NCBI RefSeq assembly: GCF_023544445.1
Contig: NZ_JALPVJ010000007.1
Span: 62,001 to 126,000, forward strand
Origin: Actinoplanes sp. M2I2
GTDB taxonomy: Bacteria > Actinomycetota > Actinomycetes > Mycobacteriales > Micromonosporaceae
Length of the DNA: 64,000 nt
Direction: 5' to 3'
The notes beneath the pieces were generated by a model, which saw only the letters and a program-made list of their open reading frames with translations, was not told the DNA's origin and did no database searches. The position numbers and the translations under genes are program-made. Below are positions 17,400 to 26,388 of this stretch, piece after piece. Position 1 is the stretch's first letter, and every line of letters begins with the position of its first letter.

Positions 17400-19088
17400 T
17401 CAGACTTCTACGACGGTTGGCACGATCATCGGCCGGCGACGGTACGCGTCGTTGACCCACCGGCCGACCGTGCGCCGCACGACCTGCTGCAACTGGTGGG
17501 TGTCGGTGATGCCGTCCTCGGCCGAGCGGTGCAGCGCGGCGGTGAGCAACGGGATCACCGGGTTGAACGCGTCGGGGTCCTCGGAGAACCCCTTGGCCGA
17601 GATGCTGGGCTCGCCGACCACCTTGCCGGTCACCGAGTCGATCACCACGGTGGCCGAGATGAAGCCGCCGTCGCCGAGGATGCGCCGCTCGGTGAGCAGC
17701 GACTCGCTGACGTCGCCGACCGCGAGCCCGTCGACATAGACGTAGCGGTTCTGCACCTTGCCGACGTGCCGGGCGTGCCCCTCGACCAGGTCGACGACGT
17801 CGCCGTCCTCGCAGAGCACCACCCGGTCGGGCGCGACCCCGGTCTCGACGCCGAGCTGGGCGTGAGCCCGCAGGTGACGCCACTCGCCGTGCACCGGCAT
17901 GAGGTTGCTCGGGCGCACCACGTTGAGCAGGTAGCGCAGCTCGCCGGCCGGGGCGTGACCCGAGACGTGCACCTTGGCCGTCTCTTTGTGCACCACGGTG
18001 GCGCCGGCCCGGGACAGCCGGTTGATCACCCGGTAGACCGAGGTCTCGTTGCCCGGCACCAGCGAGCTGGCCAGCACGACGGTGTCGCCCGACTCGATGG
18101 TGATGTGCCGGTGGTCGCCGGTGGCCATCCGGCCGAGCGCGCTCATCGGCTCGCCCTGCGACCCGGTGGACATGAAGACGATCTCGTCGCCCGGCATGTT
18201 CGTCGCCTCGTCCAGGCTGACCAGCAACCCGTCCGGGATGTTGAGCAGGCCGAGATCGCGGGCGATGCCCATGTTGCGCACCATCGAGCGGCCGATCAGG
18301 GCCACCTTGCGCTCGTACTCCCAGGCGGCGTCCATGACCTGCTGCACGCGGTGCACGTGGGAGGCGAAGCTGGCCACGATGATGCGGCCGCGGGCCTTGC
18401 CGAAGATCGAGCTGAGCACCGGGCCGATGTCGCGCTCAGGCGCCACGAAGCCGGGCACCTCGGCGTTGGTGGAGTCGGAGAGCAGCAGGTCGACGCCCTC
18501 GGCCCCGAGCCGGGCGAAACCGGCCAGGTCGGTGATGCGGCCGTCCAGCGGCACCTGGTCCATCTTGAAGTCGCCGGTGTGCAGGATGAGGCCGGCCGGG
18601 GTGCGCACGGCGACGGCCAGCGCGTCCGGGATCGAGTGGTTGACCGCGAAGAACTCGCAGCCGAACGGCCCGAGCTGCTCGGTCTGGCCCTCGCGCACGG
18701 TCAGCGTGTACGGGTCCAGGCGGCGCTCGGCCAGCTTGGCCTCGACCAGCGCGAGCGTGAACTCGGAACCGACCAGCGGGATGTCGGCCTTGTGGGCCAG
18801 CAGGTAGGGAACCGCGCCGATGTGGTCCTCGTGGCCGTGCGTGAGCACTATCGCCTGGACGTCGTCGAGACGGTCGAGGATGGGGGAGAAGTCGGGCAGG
18901 ATCAGGTCGACGCCGGGCTGCTCGACATCGGGGAAGAGCACCCCGCAGTCGATGATCAGGAGCTTGCCGTCGAACTCGAGGACGGTCATGTTGCGGCCGA
19001 TGGCTCCGAGGCCGCCCATCGGGATGACGCGCAGGGCGCCCTCCGGCAACGGCGGTGGCGGTTCCAGGTCCGCGTGGGCTTGACTCAT
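17400..19088 (-). CDS. rnj: Ribonuclease J
   Basis: 562 aa, metallo-beta-lactamase/beta-CASP ribonuclease. Metal motif HGHEDH at 84-89, further ligands in LILHTGDFKMD and the HVSGHAPAGEL block, beta-CASP region in the middle and a C-terminal domain ending RRRPMIVPTVVEV. RNase J has 5'-3' exonuclease and endonuclease activity and matures rRNA and turns over mRNA. It lies directly downstream of dapA (22 nt gap), the same order as Rv2752c-Rv2753c, suggesting a dapA-rnj transcript. Confidence 0.95.
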   Translation of the reverse strand: MSQAHADLEPPPPLPEGALRVIPMGGLGAIGRNMTVLEFDGKLLIIDCGVLFPDVEQPGVDLILPDFSPILDRLDDVQAIVLTHGHEDHIGAVPYLLAHKADIPLVGSEFTLALVEAKLAERRLDPYTLTVREGQTEQLGPFGCEFFAVNHSIPDALAVAVRTPAGLILHTGDFKMDQVPLDGRITDLAGFARLGAEGVDLLLSDSTNAEVPGFVAPERDIGPVLSSIFGKARGRIIVASFASHVHRVQQVMDAAWEYERKVALIGRSMVRNMGIARDLGLLNIPDGLLVSLDEATNMPGDEIVFMSTGSQGEPMSALGRMATGDHRHITIESGDTVVLASSLVPGNETSVYRVINRLSRAGATVVHKETAKVHVSGHAPAGELRYLLNVVRPSNLMPVHGEWRHLRAHAQLGVETGVAPDRVVLCEDGDVVDLVEGHARHVGKVQNRYVYVDGLAVGDVSESLLTERRILGDGGFISATVVIDSVTGKVVGEPSISAKGFSEDPDAFNPVIPLLTAALHRSAEDGITDTHQLQQVVRRTVGRWVNDAYRRRPMIVPTVVEV

Positions 19089-19110
19089 ATCGCGTTTATC
19101 TGTCTTTCCT

Positions 19111-20004
19111 CTACAGGCCGATGCCGGCCGCGGCGGCGTCCTGGCGCAACTGGTCGAGCTCGGCGCCGGTCGCGTCGACCAGCGGCGATCGGACCGGGCC
19201 CGCCGGGCGGCCCTGTGCGTTGAGGCCCGCCTTGACCAGCATGGTGCCCGGAACCCGGAAGATGCCGGTGAACAGCGGCATCGCCCGGCGGTGCAGGGCC
19301 AGGGCGGCGGCGTTGTCGCCGCGCTCGAACGCCTCGATCATGTCTTTGGCCAGGACACCGGTGAAATGGGTGGAGGTGCCGACCAGGCCCACCCCGCCGA
19401 TCGACAACAGCGGCAGGGTCGCCACGTCGTCGCCCGAGTAGTAGGCCAGCCCGGTGCGGCTGAGCACCCAGGAGCTGGCCGTGAGGTCGCCCTTGGCGTC
19501 CTTGACCGCCACGATGCGGTCGTGCTCGGCCAGGCGGCACATCGTCTCGGTGGCGATCGCCGTGCCGGCCCGGTGCGGGATGTCGTAGACCATCACCGGC
19601 AGGCCGACCGCGTCGGCGACGGCGAGGAAGTGCTTGGCCACGCCCGCCTGCGGCGGCTTGTTGTAATACGGCGTCACGACCAGGACGCCGTGCGCGCCGG
19701 CCTTTTCGGCCGCGTGGGCCAGCTCGATGGTGTGGGCGGTGTTGTTCGTGCCGACGCCCGCGACGACCCGGGCCCGGTCACCCACCGCGTCGACCACGGC
19801 GCGGAGCAGCGTCTCCTTTTCCGCGTCGGTGGTGGTCGGCGACTCACCGGTGGTGCCGCTGACGACGAGCGCGTCGTTGCGCTGCTCGTCGACGAGGTAG
19901 GTGGCCAGTCGCGCCGCGCCCTCAACGTCGAGGGAGCCGTCCGGGGCGAACGGGGTGACCATCGCGGTCAGCAGCCGTCCGAAGGGTCGCGGGTCGTGCG
20001 TCAT
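19111..20004 (-). CDS. dapA: 4-hydroxy-tetrahydrodipicolinate synthase
   Basis: 297-aa TIM-barrel aldolase. Signatures: SGTTGESPTT with the Thr-Thr of the proton relay (51-52), Tyr140 in VMVYDIPHR and the Schiff-base lysine Lys168 in IVAVKDAKGD. Condenses pyruvate with aspartate semialdehyde, the first committed step of diaminopimelate/lysine synthesis, feeding peptidoglycan cross-links. Start ATG 20004 follows a G-rich stretch GGGGGG. dapB sits about 7 kb away on the same strand. Confidence 0.95.
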   Translation of the reverse strand: MTHDPRPFGRLLTAMVTPFAPDGSLDVEGAARLATYLVDEQRNDALVVSGTTGESPTTTDAEKETLLRAVVDAVGDRARVVAGVGTNNTAHTIELAHAAEKAGAHGVLVVTPYYNKPPQAGVAKHFLAVADAVGLPVMVYDIPHRAGTAIATETMCRLAEHDRIVAVKDAKGDLTASSWVLSRTGLAYYSGDDVATLPLLSIGGVGLVGTSTHFTGVLAKDMIEAFERGDNAAALALHRRAMPLFTGIFRVPGTMLVKAGLNAQGRPAGPVRSPLVDATGAELDQLRQDAAAAGIGL

Positions 20005-20030
20005 GCCCCCCAACCTATCGGACGGCCCGG

Positions 20031-20597
20031 TCAGACGTAGAGCGCGGTGAACGGGGCCCACGGCAGGTTGCGCAGCACACTCCAGACCGCCCACACGGCG
20101 ACGAACGTGATCAGGACGGCCGGGCTCAGGTTGAGCTGGGGCAGGTTCCACTTGAAGAGGCGCTTGGCCGCCCAGGCCACGTACAGATAGAGGAGAAACG
20201 GCACCGCGAAGGTGAAGAGCGCGTGGTGGCGGGCGGCGGCGGGCAGGTCGCCATGCAGCAGATACCACGCCGCGCGGGTGCCACCGCAGCCCGGGCAGAC
20301 GAACCCGGTGGTGTATTTCAGCAGGCAGGTGGGCTCGTCGCCGGCGCCGGCCTCGGCCGGGTGGGACGCCAGCGTGTAGCCGACCGCACCGCCCATGCAG
20401 ACCAGCAGCGCCAGCGGGGCGGCCCAGATCGGCGACCTGGTCCAGACGCGCTGGACGAACCGGGTGACGCGATCGGGCTCGGCCTCGGCCTGCTGCCGCG
20501 CGTAGTAGGCCAGCCACTCGGGCGGCACCGGCGGGCCCTGCACCGGCTGGTCGTCCAGCCACGGACGAGCGGTGTCCGGGGTGGTGGTGGCGCTCAT
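20031..20597 (-). CDS. DUF2752 membrane protein
   Basis: 188 aa from ATG 20597 (GTG 20606 possible). A 60-residue hydrophilic N-terminus precedes three hydrophobic segments. The short conserved motif CLLKYTTGFVCPGCGGTRA, with the Cys-Pro-x-Cys-Gly-x-Thr-Arg core, defines DUF2752, a family of small membrane proteins of unknown function; the paired cysteines could bind metal or be redox active. It sits 26 nt upstream of dapA on the same strand and may share its transcript. Confidence 0.8.
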   Translation of the reverse strand: MSATTTPDTARPWLDDQPVQGPPVPPEWLAYYARQQAEAEPDRVTRFVQRVWTRSPIWAAPLALLVCMGGAVGYTLASHPAEAGAGDEPTCLLKYTTGFVCPGCGGTRAAWYLLHGDLPAAARHHALFTFAVPFLLYLYVAWAAKRLFKWNLPQLNLSPAVLITFVAVWAVWSVLRNLPWAPFTALYV

Positions 20598-20627
20598 GGG
20601 CGCCACGGTACACCCGCGGCGCTCCGC

Positions 20628-21878
20628 TCAGCCCGCATGATCATCGCTCCCCCCGCGGTGGGACAGCATCGTCAGCGCGTCGCTCAGCGGCCCGGCCAGA
20701 TCGCCGCGTTCCGGCGGCGCGACCTCGGCCAGGCCGAGCCAGCCGGCCACCCGGTGCAGCTCGGCGGCCAGCGCGCCGGCGGTCTCGGCGGGGTCGGCGC
20801 CGGCCTCGAGCCAGGCGGCCGGGACGAGCAGACGGCCGGTCTTGCGGTCGGCCTTGAGATCGACCCGGGCGGCCAGCCGGTCGCCGAGCAGGAACGGCAG
20901 CACGTAATAGCCGTAGAGGCGCTGCGCGGCCGGCACGTAGATCTCGATGCGGTAATTCATGCCGAAGAGCCGCTCGGTGCGTCCCCGCTCCCAGATCAAC
21001 GGGTCGAACGGGCTGACCAGCGTGGCCGCGCGCACCCGGCGGGGCAGCCGCGCCTCATGGTGCAGGTAGGTGGGTTGCTTCCAGCCCGGCACGGTGACCG
21101 GCCGCAGCACCTGGTCGTCGACCAGCTCGGCGACGGCCTGCTTGAAGCCGTCGACCGGCAGGCGGAAGTAGTCGCGCAGCTCGGGCTCGGCGGCCACGCC
21201 CAGCGCCCGCGCGGCCAGAGCGACCAGCGCCCGGAAGGCGTCCGGCTCGGCCGGGGTGGGCGCCTCCAGCACCGCCCGGGGCAGCACCCGCTCGGGCAGG
21301 TCGTAGCGCCGGGCGAACGACGTCGTGCGCTCGGCCGCGGTGACCTGGCCGGTGTAGAACAACCACTCGAGCGCCTGCTTGACCGACGACCAGTTCCACC
21401 CCCAGTGGTCGGTGCGACGGGGCTCGTCGTGCTCGATCTCGGCCGCGGTGATCGGGCCGCGGGCGCGCACCACGTCGAGCACCCGGGCGACCAGCTCGGG
21501 CTGCTCCTCGACGACCCGGCGCATGCCGCCCCAGGCCAGCTCGGCGGCGCGGGCCATGCGCCAGCGGAACAGCGGCTGCAGGTCGGTGGTGATGAGCGAC
21601 GCCTCGTGACCCCAGAACTCGAACACCTCGCGCGGCTTGCGGTAGGCCGCCCGCTCCAGCAGGCCCACCGGATAGGGACCCAGGCGGCTGTAGAGCGGCA
21701 TGAAGTGGGCGCGCTGGAGCACGTTCACCGAGTCCATCTGGATCAGGTGGACGCGGCGCAGGACCCGCCGGACGTGCCGCAGGTCGGTCGCGCCGCCCGG
21801 CGGCGGGTCGGCGAAACCCTGCGCGGCCAGCGTGACCCGGCGGGCTTGGGCGACGGAGAGAGAGTCGGGGAGTGCCAT
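20628..21878 (-). CDS. Winged-helix crosslink-repair DNA glycosylase, YcaQ/AlkZ-like
   Basis: 416 aa from ATG 21878, composed of tandem winged-helix elements. The segment LIQMDSVNVLQRAHFMPLYSR holds the Q-x-D catalytic motif of the YcaQ (AlkX) branch of HTH_42 glycosylases, which unhook DNA interstrand crosslinks and remove alkylated bases; the AlkZ branch has Q-x-Q. Later blocks ATLVSPFDPLIWERGRTERLF and IEIYVPAAQRLYGYYVLPFL are also typical. The family is linked to self-resistance and general alkylation tolerance. Divergent from two GNAT genes. Confidence 0.85.
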   Translation of the reverse strand: MALPDSLSVAQARRVTLAAQGFADPPPGGATDLRHVRRVLRRVHLIQMDSVNVLQRAHFMPLYSRLGPYPVGLLERAAYRKPREVFEFWGHEASLITTDLQPLFRWRMARAAELAWGGMRRVVEEQPELVARVLDVVRARGPITAAEIEHDEPRRTDHWGWNWSSVKQALEWLFYTGQVTAAERTTSFARRYDLPERVLPRAVLEAPTPAEPDAFRALVALAARALGVAAEPELRDYFRLPVDGFKQAVAELVDDQVLRPVTVPGWKQPTYLHHEARLPRRVRAATLVSPFDPLIWERGRTERLFGMNYRIEIYVPAAQRLYGYYVLPFLLGDRLAARVDLKADRKTGRLLVPAAWLEAGADPAETAGALAAELHRVAGWLGLAEVAPPERGDLAGPLSDALTMLSHRGGSDDHAG

Positions 21879-21918
21879 CGATGAGCACGGTAAAGCAGCG
21901 GTACGACAAAATCCCTCC

Positions 21919-22434
21919 ATGGCACAGATCCGGCCGATCACCGAAGCCGATTACCGCCCGGTCGCCGACATCCACGTCCACACCTGGCAGGTCGCCTACG
22001 CCGGGATCGTCCCCGACGAGTTCCTGGCCCGCCTCGACCCCGCCGATTTCGTCGCCCGCCGCCGGACCCGGCCCCTGCCGGACGGGGCGCAGACCCTGGT
22101 CGCCGAGGAGGACGGGCGGATCGCCGGGTTCGTGGCCTTCGGGCCGTACCGGCTGGAGGACGGCGTCGACCCCGGGGCAGGTGAGCTGTACTCGGTCTAT
22201 CTGCACCCCGGCCACTGGGGACGCGGGACCGGTCGTCAACTCCTCGAAGCGGCCCGGGCCGGCCTGACCGCGGCCGGCTTCCCCGACATGCGGCTCTGGG
22301 TGCTCACCGGCAACACCCGGGCACGCCGCTTCTACGAACGGGCCGGGCTGAAGCCCGACGGCGTCGACCAGACCTGGACGCCCCGCGGCACCACGCTGGA
22401 ACTACCCGAATTGCGCTACGCGGTCGCTCTGTAG
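21919..22434 (+). CDS. GNAT-family N-acetyltransferase
   Basis: 171 aa from ATG 21919. Shows the GNAT fold order: N-terminal RPITEADYRPVADIHVHTWQ, beta4 GELYSVYLHPGHWGRGTGRQL with the acetyl-CoA pyrophosphate loop (GRGTG), and beta5-alpha4 LWVLTGNTRARRFYERAGL. Substrate not predictable. The 40-bp divergent gap to the YcaQ-like gene implies back-to-back promoters. The next gene is a related GNAT. Confidence 0.88.
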   Translation: MAQIRPITEADYRPVADIHVHTWQVAYAGIVPDEFLARLDPADFVARRRTRPLPDGAQTLVAEEDGRIAGFVAFGPYRLEDGVDPGAGELYSVYLHPGHWGRGTGRQLLEAARAGLTAAGFPDMRLWVLTGNTRARRFYERAGLKPDGVDQTWTPRGTTLELPELRYAVAL

Positions 22435-22444
22435 GCTCCCCCGC

Positions 22445-23008
22445 ATGGCAATCGGCTTCGTCCGTCCCGCGCGCCCCGGCGACGCCGCGGAGATCGCCCG
22501 CATCCAGCTCGCCACCTGGCGCACGGCCTACCGGCGCATGTTCCCGGCGCACGTGCTGGCCAGCCTCGACGAGGCGTACCTGGCCCGGGGCTGGACGGAG
22601 GCGATCGAGCAGCCGCCGACCGAGCGGCACCGGGTGCTGATCGCGGTCGAGCAGACCGAGTCGAGCTCCTTCACCGTCGGCTTCGCGGCCGCCGGCCCGG
22701 CCGACGAGCAGGCGCTGGCCCCCGAGGAGCCGGCGCTGCCGGAGACGGTCGCGGCGGTCACCGACCTGCTGGTCGAGCCCCGGTGGAACCGGCGCGGGCA
22801 CGGCAGCCGGCTGCTGTCGGCCGCGGTCGCCCACTGGCGGGAGGACGGTTTCACCTACGCCGTCGCCTGGGCCTACGAGCAGGACAAGGCGATGCAGAAG
22901 TTCCTGGCCTCGGCCGGCTGGGAGCCCGACGGCGCCGGCCGGGCCCTCGACGTGGACGACATGCTCGTCCCCCAGCTGCGGCTGCACGTGGCGCTGGACG
23001 GAGAATAG
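22445..23008 (+). CDS. GNAT-family N-acetyltransferase, second copy
   Basis: 187 aa, starting 10 nt after the preceding acetyltransferase. Shares its N-terminal pattern (RPARPGDAAEIARIQLATWRTAYRRMFP versus the W-x-x-A-Y of the neighbour), so the two probably arose by an old tandem duplication. Acetyl-CoA loop near RRGHGSRLL and a C-terminal KFLASAGWEPDG. Middle region longer than in the first copy. Substrate unknown. Confidence 0.85.
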   Translation: MAIGFVRPARPGDAAEIARIQLATWRTAYRRMFPAHVLASLDEAYLARGWTEAIEQPPTERHRVLIAVEQTESSSFTVGFAAAGPADEQALAPEEPALPETVAAVTDLLVEPRWNRRGHGSRLLSAAVAHWREDGFTYAVAWAYEQDKAMQKFLASAGWEPDGAGRALDVDDMLVPQLRLHVALDGE

Positions 23009-23012
23009 ACAG

Positions 23013-23414
23013 GTGACCACGCCGACCTTCGTCTATGACGGCGACTGCTCCTTCTGTTCGACCTGTGCCGAGTTCATCGAGAAGCGCATCCCGACCCACG
23101 CCCGGGTGATCCCGTGGCAGTTCGCCGACCTGGACGCGCTCGGTCTCACCACCGAGCAGTGCGAGGAGGCGGTGCAGTGGGTGGGCGCCGACGGCACGAC
23201 CGCCTCGGGCCCCGACGCGATCGCCCTGATGCTGCGGGACGCGGGCCGCTTTTGGGAGCTCGCCGGCGGTGCGCTGCAGCTGGGCCCGGTGCGGCTGGCC
23301 GCCTGGCCGGCCTACCGCTGGGTCGCCGACCACCGGCACCTGCTCCCCGGCGGCACAGCGGCCTGCTCCCTGCCGCAGGCTCAGCGCGACGCCCTCTACG
23401 GCCGCGGGGCCTGA
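23013..23414 (+). CDS. DCC-family thiol-disulfide oxidoreductase-like protein (DUF393)
   Basis: 133 aa from GTG 23013, 4 nt after the second GNAT stop. The N-terminus FVYDGDCSFCSTCAEFIEK contains the Asp-Gly-Asp-Cys-x-x-Cys signature of the DCC family, predicted thioredoxin-like proteins. A second mark is VGADGTTASGPDAIALMLR. DCC proteins are often fused to or neighbours of HTTM membrane domains; an HTTM gene indeed lies 2 kb downstream, on the opposite strand and separated by the 689-aa gene. Confidence 0.85.
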   Translation: MTTPTFVYDGDCSFCSTCAEFIEKRIPTHARVIPWQFADLDALGLTTEQCEEAVQWVGADGTTASGPDAIALMLRDAGRFWELAGGALQLGPVRLAAWPAYRWVADHRHLLPGGTAACSLPQAQRDALYGRGA

Positions 23415-23451
23415 GCGACGCGTCGCGCGGTGGTTGCGGGTGCTGGCCGGG

Positions 23452-25521
23452 ATGGCCTCCGGAGCTCTGACGATCGGCTCGCGGACGCCGGTGGCCGGGC
23501 TGCCCGCCTGGGTCACGCCGGAGGTTCTCCGGGGCGGTTTCGCGACCGGAACACCGGCCGCCGGTGGGCCCCTGCGCCCGCACGAGGCGGCGGTGGGCGA
23601 CGATCGCGGCGCGGTTTTCGTCCATTACCTGACCGACGCCGGGCAGAGCGAGCTGTGCTCGTTGCTGGACGACGGCGCCTACCGGTTGGAGTTCGCGGAG
23701 CAGGCGGCCCTGCTGACCGTGGCCTGGCTGCTGCGCTCCGGCGACCGTGCGGGCGCCCTGGCCCTGCTGGAGGAGATCGGTCCGTACGCGGGGCAGTTGT
23801 CCTTTTCGCCGGTGCCGGAGACGGCGAGTGAGCAGGACCCGTCGGAGGTGTGGCGGGCCGACGCGGGCGAGGTTCGCCAGGTGCTGGCCGACCGCCGGGA
23901 GAACGCCCGGATCGAGACGATGCGCGAGGCGACGACGGTGTGGAACCCGTTCGCCGACGAGCTGCTGGCCCTGTGGCTGGAGACCGCCGAGGGCGGCGTG
24001 GTGGCCGGAGCCTTCCCCGACGGCTGGCGGGAGCGCGCCGAGGCGCTGCTCACGCGGTACGAGGAGCTCGCGGCCAGGCACACCCGGTGCAGCCGGCATC
24101 GCAAGCCGAAGGAGAACCTCGCCGTCCTCCGTGCGGCGGCCCACGAGGTCGTCCGGGGTGACGGGCTCACGCCTCGGCGGGCGGGCCTGCTGCGGTCCGT
24201 GGTCGCGTCGATGGTGGCGCGCCGGGGCCGGCCCGGGTCGCCGGAACACGCCGCGCTGCGTCTCGCCCAGGCCCGGGTGGCCGGGATGCCGGGCCACCAC
24301 CTCCTGGCCCGGGTGGTGGTGAGCCGGGTGGCGGTCCTCGACCCGGCCGTGGGCATCCGGGACGTGGCCGCGCTCTGCGTGCCGGTGCGCGAGGCCGAGG
24401 CCCGCGACCACCGGGTGCCGGCCGGCACGCCGATCCCGGCGTCGATCCAGCGGGTCGTCCGGCGGGCCACGGCGGGCCGGGTCGACGACCTGATCGACGC
24501 CGGCGTGCTGCCCTCGGCCGAGGTGCTGGCCGAGCTCGTGCCGCAGCTGGCCGCTGAGACGAACGCCGCCGCGTACCCGGATCCGGCGTTGCGGAAGCTG
24601 ATGGCCGCGACGTACCGCGCCTTCCGCGCCCGGCGTTCCCTGCTGCTGCTCGACCTGCAGCATCAGGTACGGCTGAGCGAGCTGCCCTGGGTGCGGGCCG
24701 TCCGCCCGTACCGGGAGGACACCGACGACACCCGCGGCGAGGCGGGCGCGACGCTGCGGCGGCTCGGCGAGCTCGCCGTCGACGGATTTCCGGCGACGCT
24801 GGTGCCCAACCCTCTCGTACGGGAGCTGGCGGCCCTGTCCCGGGCGGCCGACCTGGACCTGCCGTGGGTGGAGGAACTCGCCGCCGACATTTTCATGGGC
24901 CGGTTCTCGCCGAAGTTCCTCCGCGCCGCCCACCTGGCCGGCGAGCTCCTGGCCGGCAGCCTGTACGCCCGTTACTACGACATCGACTTCGCGGCCCTGC
25001 CCGCGCCCGGCGACGGCAGCGCCGCGTTCGACGCGCTGTGCCACGTCCGGGCCGCCGTGCCCCGCGGCCACCGCGGATCGGTGGCCGGCAACGGCATGGT
25101 GATCGAGCAGGCGCAGATCCTGACCACCCACAACCTGGCCACCCTCGTCCGTCCGGTCGGCGTCTCCCCCACCCGGGGATGGGCCGAGCAGGCTCGGCGC
25201 ACCTTCGCCACCGTCCTGAAGTCGGCCGAGCGGATCGAGCGTCATCCCCGACCGTTGCCGCTGGTCAAGGACATCGCGTACGCCTGGCGGCACCTGGTCT
25301 TCTTCCTGTCGCTGCCGGGGGCCGGCGACCCCGGCCCGCTGACCGGCGAGCTCCGCTCCGACCTGGCCGGGGCGCCGCCCGGCGTACGGACGAGGATCGA
25401 ACCGGTCCTGAACGGGCTCGATCACGTCGCCCGGGGCGGCCGGCTCACCGAGGGCGAACGTCTGCTCGGCTGGACCACCGGCGCCCACCGGCTGCTGCCC
25501 GTTCCCGCCACCCGCGACTGA
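23452..25521 (+). CDS. Large protein of unknown function (689 aa)
   Basis: 689 aa from ATG 23452 (GTG 23440 is possible). Codon use is normal for the window, so it is a real gene, but I cannot name a domain. No transmembrane helix or signal peptide is evident; it is Arg/Ala/Leu rich and mostly helical. Conspicuous blocks are RRSLLLLDLQHQVRLSELPW (about 390-410), ADIFMGRFSPKFL (about 480) and NGMVIEQAQILTTHNLATL (about 550-570). A central Cys/His-containing stretch ARHTRCSRHRKPKENLAV is strongly basic. I have an impression of similar patchily distributed actinobacterial proteins, from memory only. Confidence 0.7.
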   Translation: MASGALTIGSRTPVAGLPAWVTPEVLRGGFATGTPAAGGPLRPHEAAVGDDRGAVFVHYLTDAGQSELCSLLDDGAYRLEFAEQAALLTVAWLLRSGDRAGALALLEEIGPYAGQLSFSPVPETASEQDPSEVWRADAGEVRQVLADRRENARIETMREATTVWNPFADELLALWLETAEGGVVAGAFPDGWRERAEALLTRYEELAARHTRCSRHRKPKENLAVLRAAAHEVVRGDGLTPRRAGLLRSVVASMVARRGRPGSPEHAALRLAQARVAGMPGHHLLARVVVSRVAVLDPAVGIRDVAALCVPVREAEARDHRVPAGTPIPASIQRVVRRATAGRVDDLIDAGVLPSAEVLAELVPQLAAETNAAAYPDPALRKLMAATYRAFRARRSLLLLDLQHQVRLSELPWVRAVRPYREDTDDTRGEAGATLRRLGELAVDGFPATLVPNPLVRELAALSRAADLDLPWVEELAADIFMGRFSPKFLRAAHLAGELLAGSLYARYYDIDFAALPAPGDGSAAFDALCHVRAAVPRGHRGSVAGNGMVIEQAQILTTHNLATLVRPVGVSPTRGWAEQARRTFATVLKSAERIERHPRPLPLVKDIAYAWRHLVFFLSLPGAGDPGPLTGELRSDLAGAPPGVRTRIEPVLNGLDHVARGGRLTEGERLLGWTTGAHRLLPVPATRD

Positions 25522-25536
25522 AGCTCCCGCCGGGGA

Positions 25537-26388
25537 TCAGGGCGGGGTCAGGGACGGCTCGGGTGAGGGCCGGCGGAATCTGTCGCGCAGGCGGGCCAGG
25601 GGTCGCAGCCGTTCGATCGACAGGAAACTGGCCAGCGCGATCAGGTGCGGGGCGAACGAGATGGTGATCATCGAGAACGTCATCAGGTGGAACGAGTAGA
25701 AGAACACGACGCCGAGCCACCGGAACCGCTGCGGGACGACGAAGATCAGCGGGCTGAGCAGCTCGAACAGCATGATGCCGACCTGGGCGGCGATCAGCAG
25801 GCCCGGGATCACGGCGATCTCGTCGGCCAGCCAGGTGCCCCGGCGGATGATCGCCTGGGCCAGCACGGCGCTGGTCGGCCAGTCGAGGCCGCCGAACCGC
25901 AGCTTGGCCCACGCGGCCAGGAAGTACGTGCAGATGACGGCGATCTGGGTGACCCGCAGCGCCCAGCCGCCCGCCTCGGACAGCGTCTTGTCGCCGAAGC
26001 GGGCCCGCCCGACCGTGGGCAGCACGGCCAGCGCCACGAGCAGGCCGACCCGGTCGTGGTCGACCTTGCCGTAGCTCATCGCGATGACCATCCACTCCAG
26101 GTACAGCGCGAAGACGGCCCAGCCGAGCAGCCGCGGCGCCCGGCCGGTGGCGGCGGCCACGGAGAGCACGATCAGCGCCCAGAACACCGCCCACACGAGC
26201 AGGTGGGTGGGCGTCGGCAGGTGCAGGAGGCGGCCGAGGAGCAACGGCTCGTAGAGGTCGCCCGGCGTGTTGGCGTGCGACCGGACCCAGGGTGTGAAGA
26301 CGACCAGGTCGAGCGGGACGAACAAGTAGACCAGCGTGCGGAAGGCGGCGATCCGCCCGAGCGGCACCGGCGCGAACAGCCATTTCAT
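25537..26388 (-). CDS. HTTM-domain membrane protein (gamma-carboxylase-like fold)
   Basis: 283 aa from ATG 26388, overlapping the upstream gene's stop by 4 bp (ATGA). About six to eight hydrophobic helices; motifs RIAAFRTLVYLFVPLDLVVF, EWMVIAMSYGKVDHDR and FFYSFHLMTFSMITISF match the HTTM (horizontally transferred transmembrane) domain related to vitamin K-dependent gamma-glutamyl carboxylase. Bacterial HTTM proteins lack a proven function. Forms a two-gene unit with the small membrane-anchored protein upstream and converges with the 689-aa gene. Confidence 0.82.
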   Translation of the reverse strand: MKWLFAPVPLGRIAAFRTLVYLFVPLDLVVFTPWVRSHANTPGDLYEPLLLGRLLHLPTPTHLLVWAVFWALIVLSVAAATGRAPRLLGWAVFALYLEWMVIAMSYGKVDHDRVGLLVALAVLPTVGRARFGDKTLSEAGGWALRVTQIAVICTYFLAAWAKLRFGGLDWPTSAVLAQAIIRRGTWLADEIAVIPGLLIAAQVGIMLFELLSPLIFVVPQRFRWLGVVFFYSFHLMTFSMITISFAPHLIALASFLSIERLRPLARLRDRFRRPSPEPSLTPP

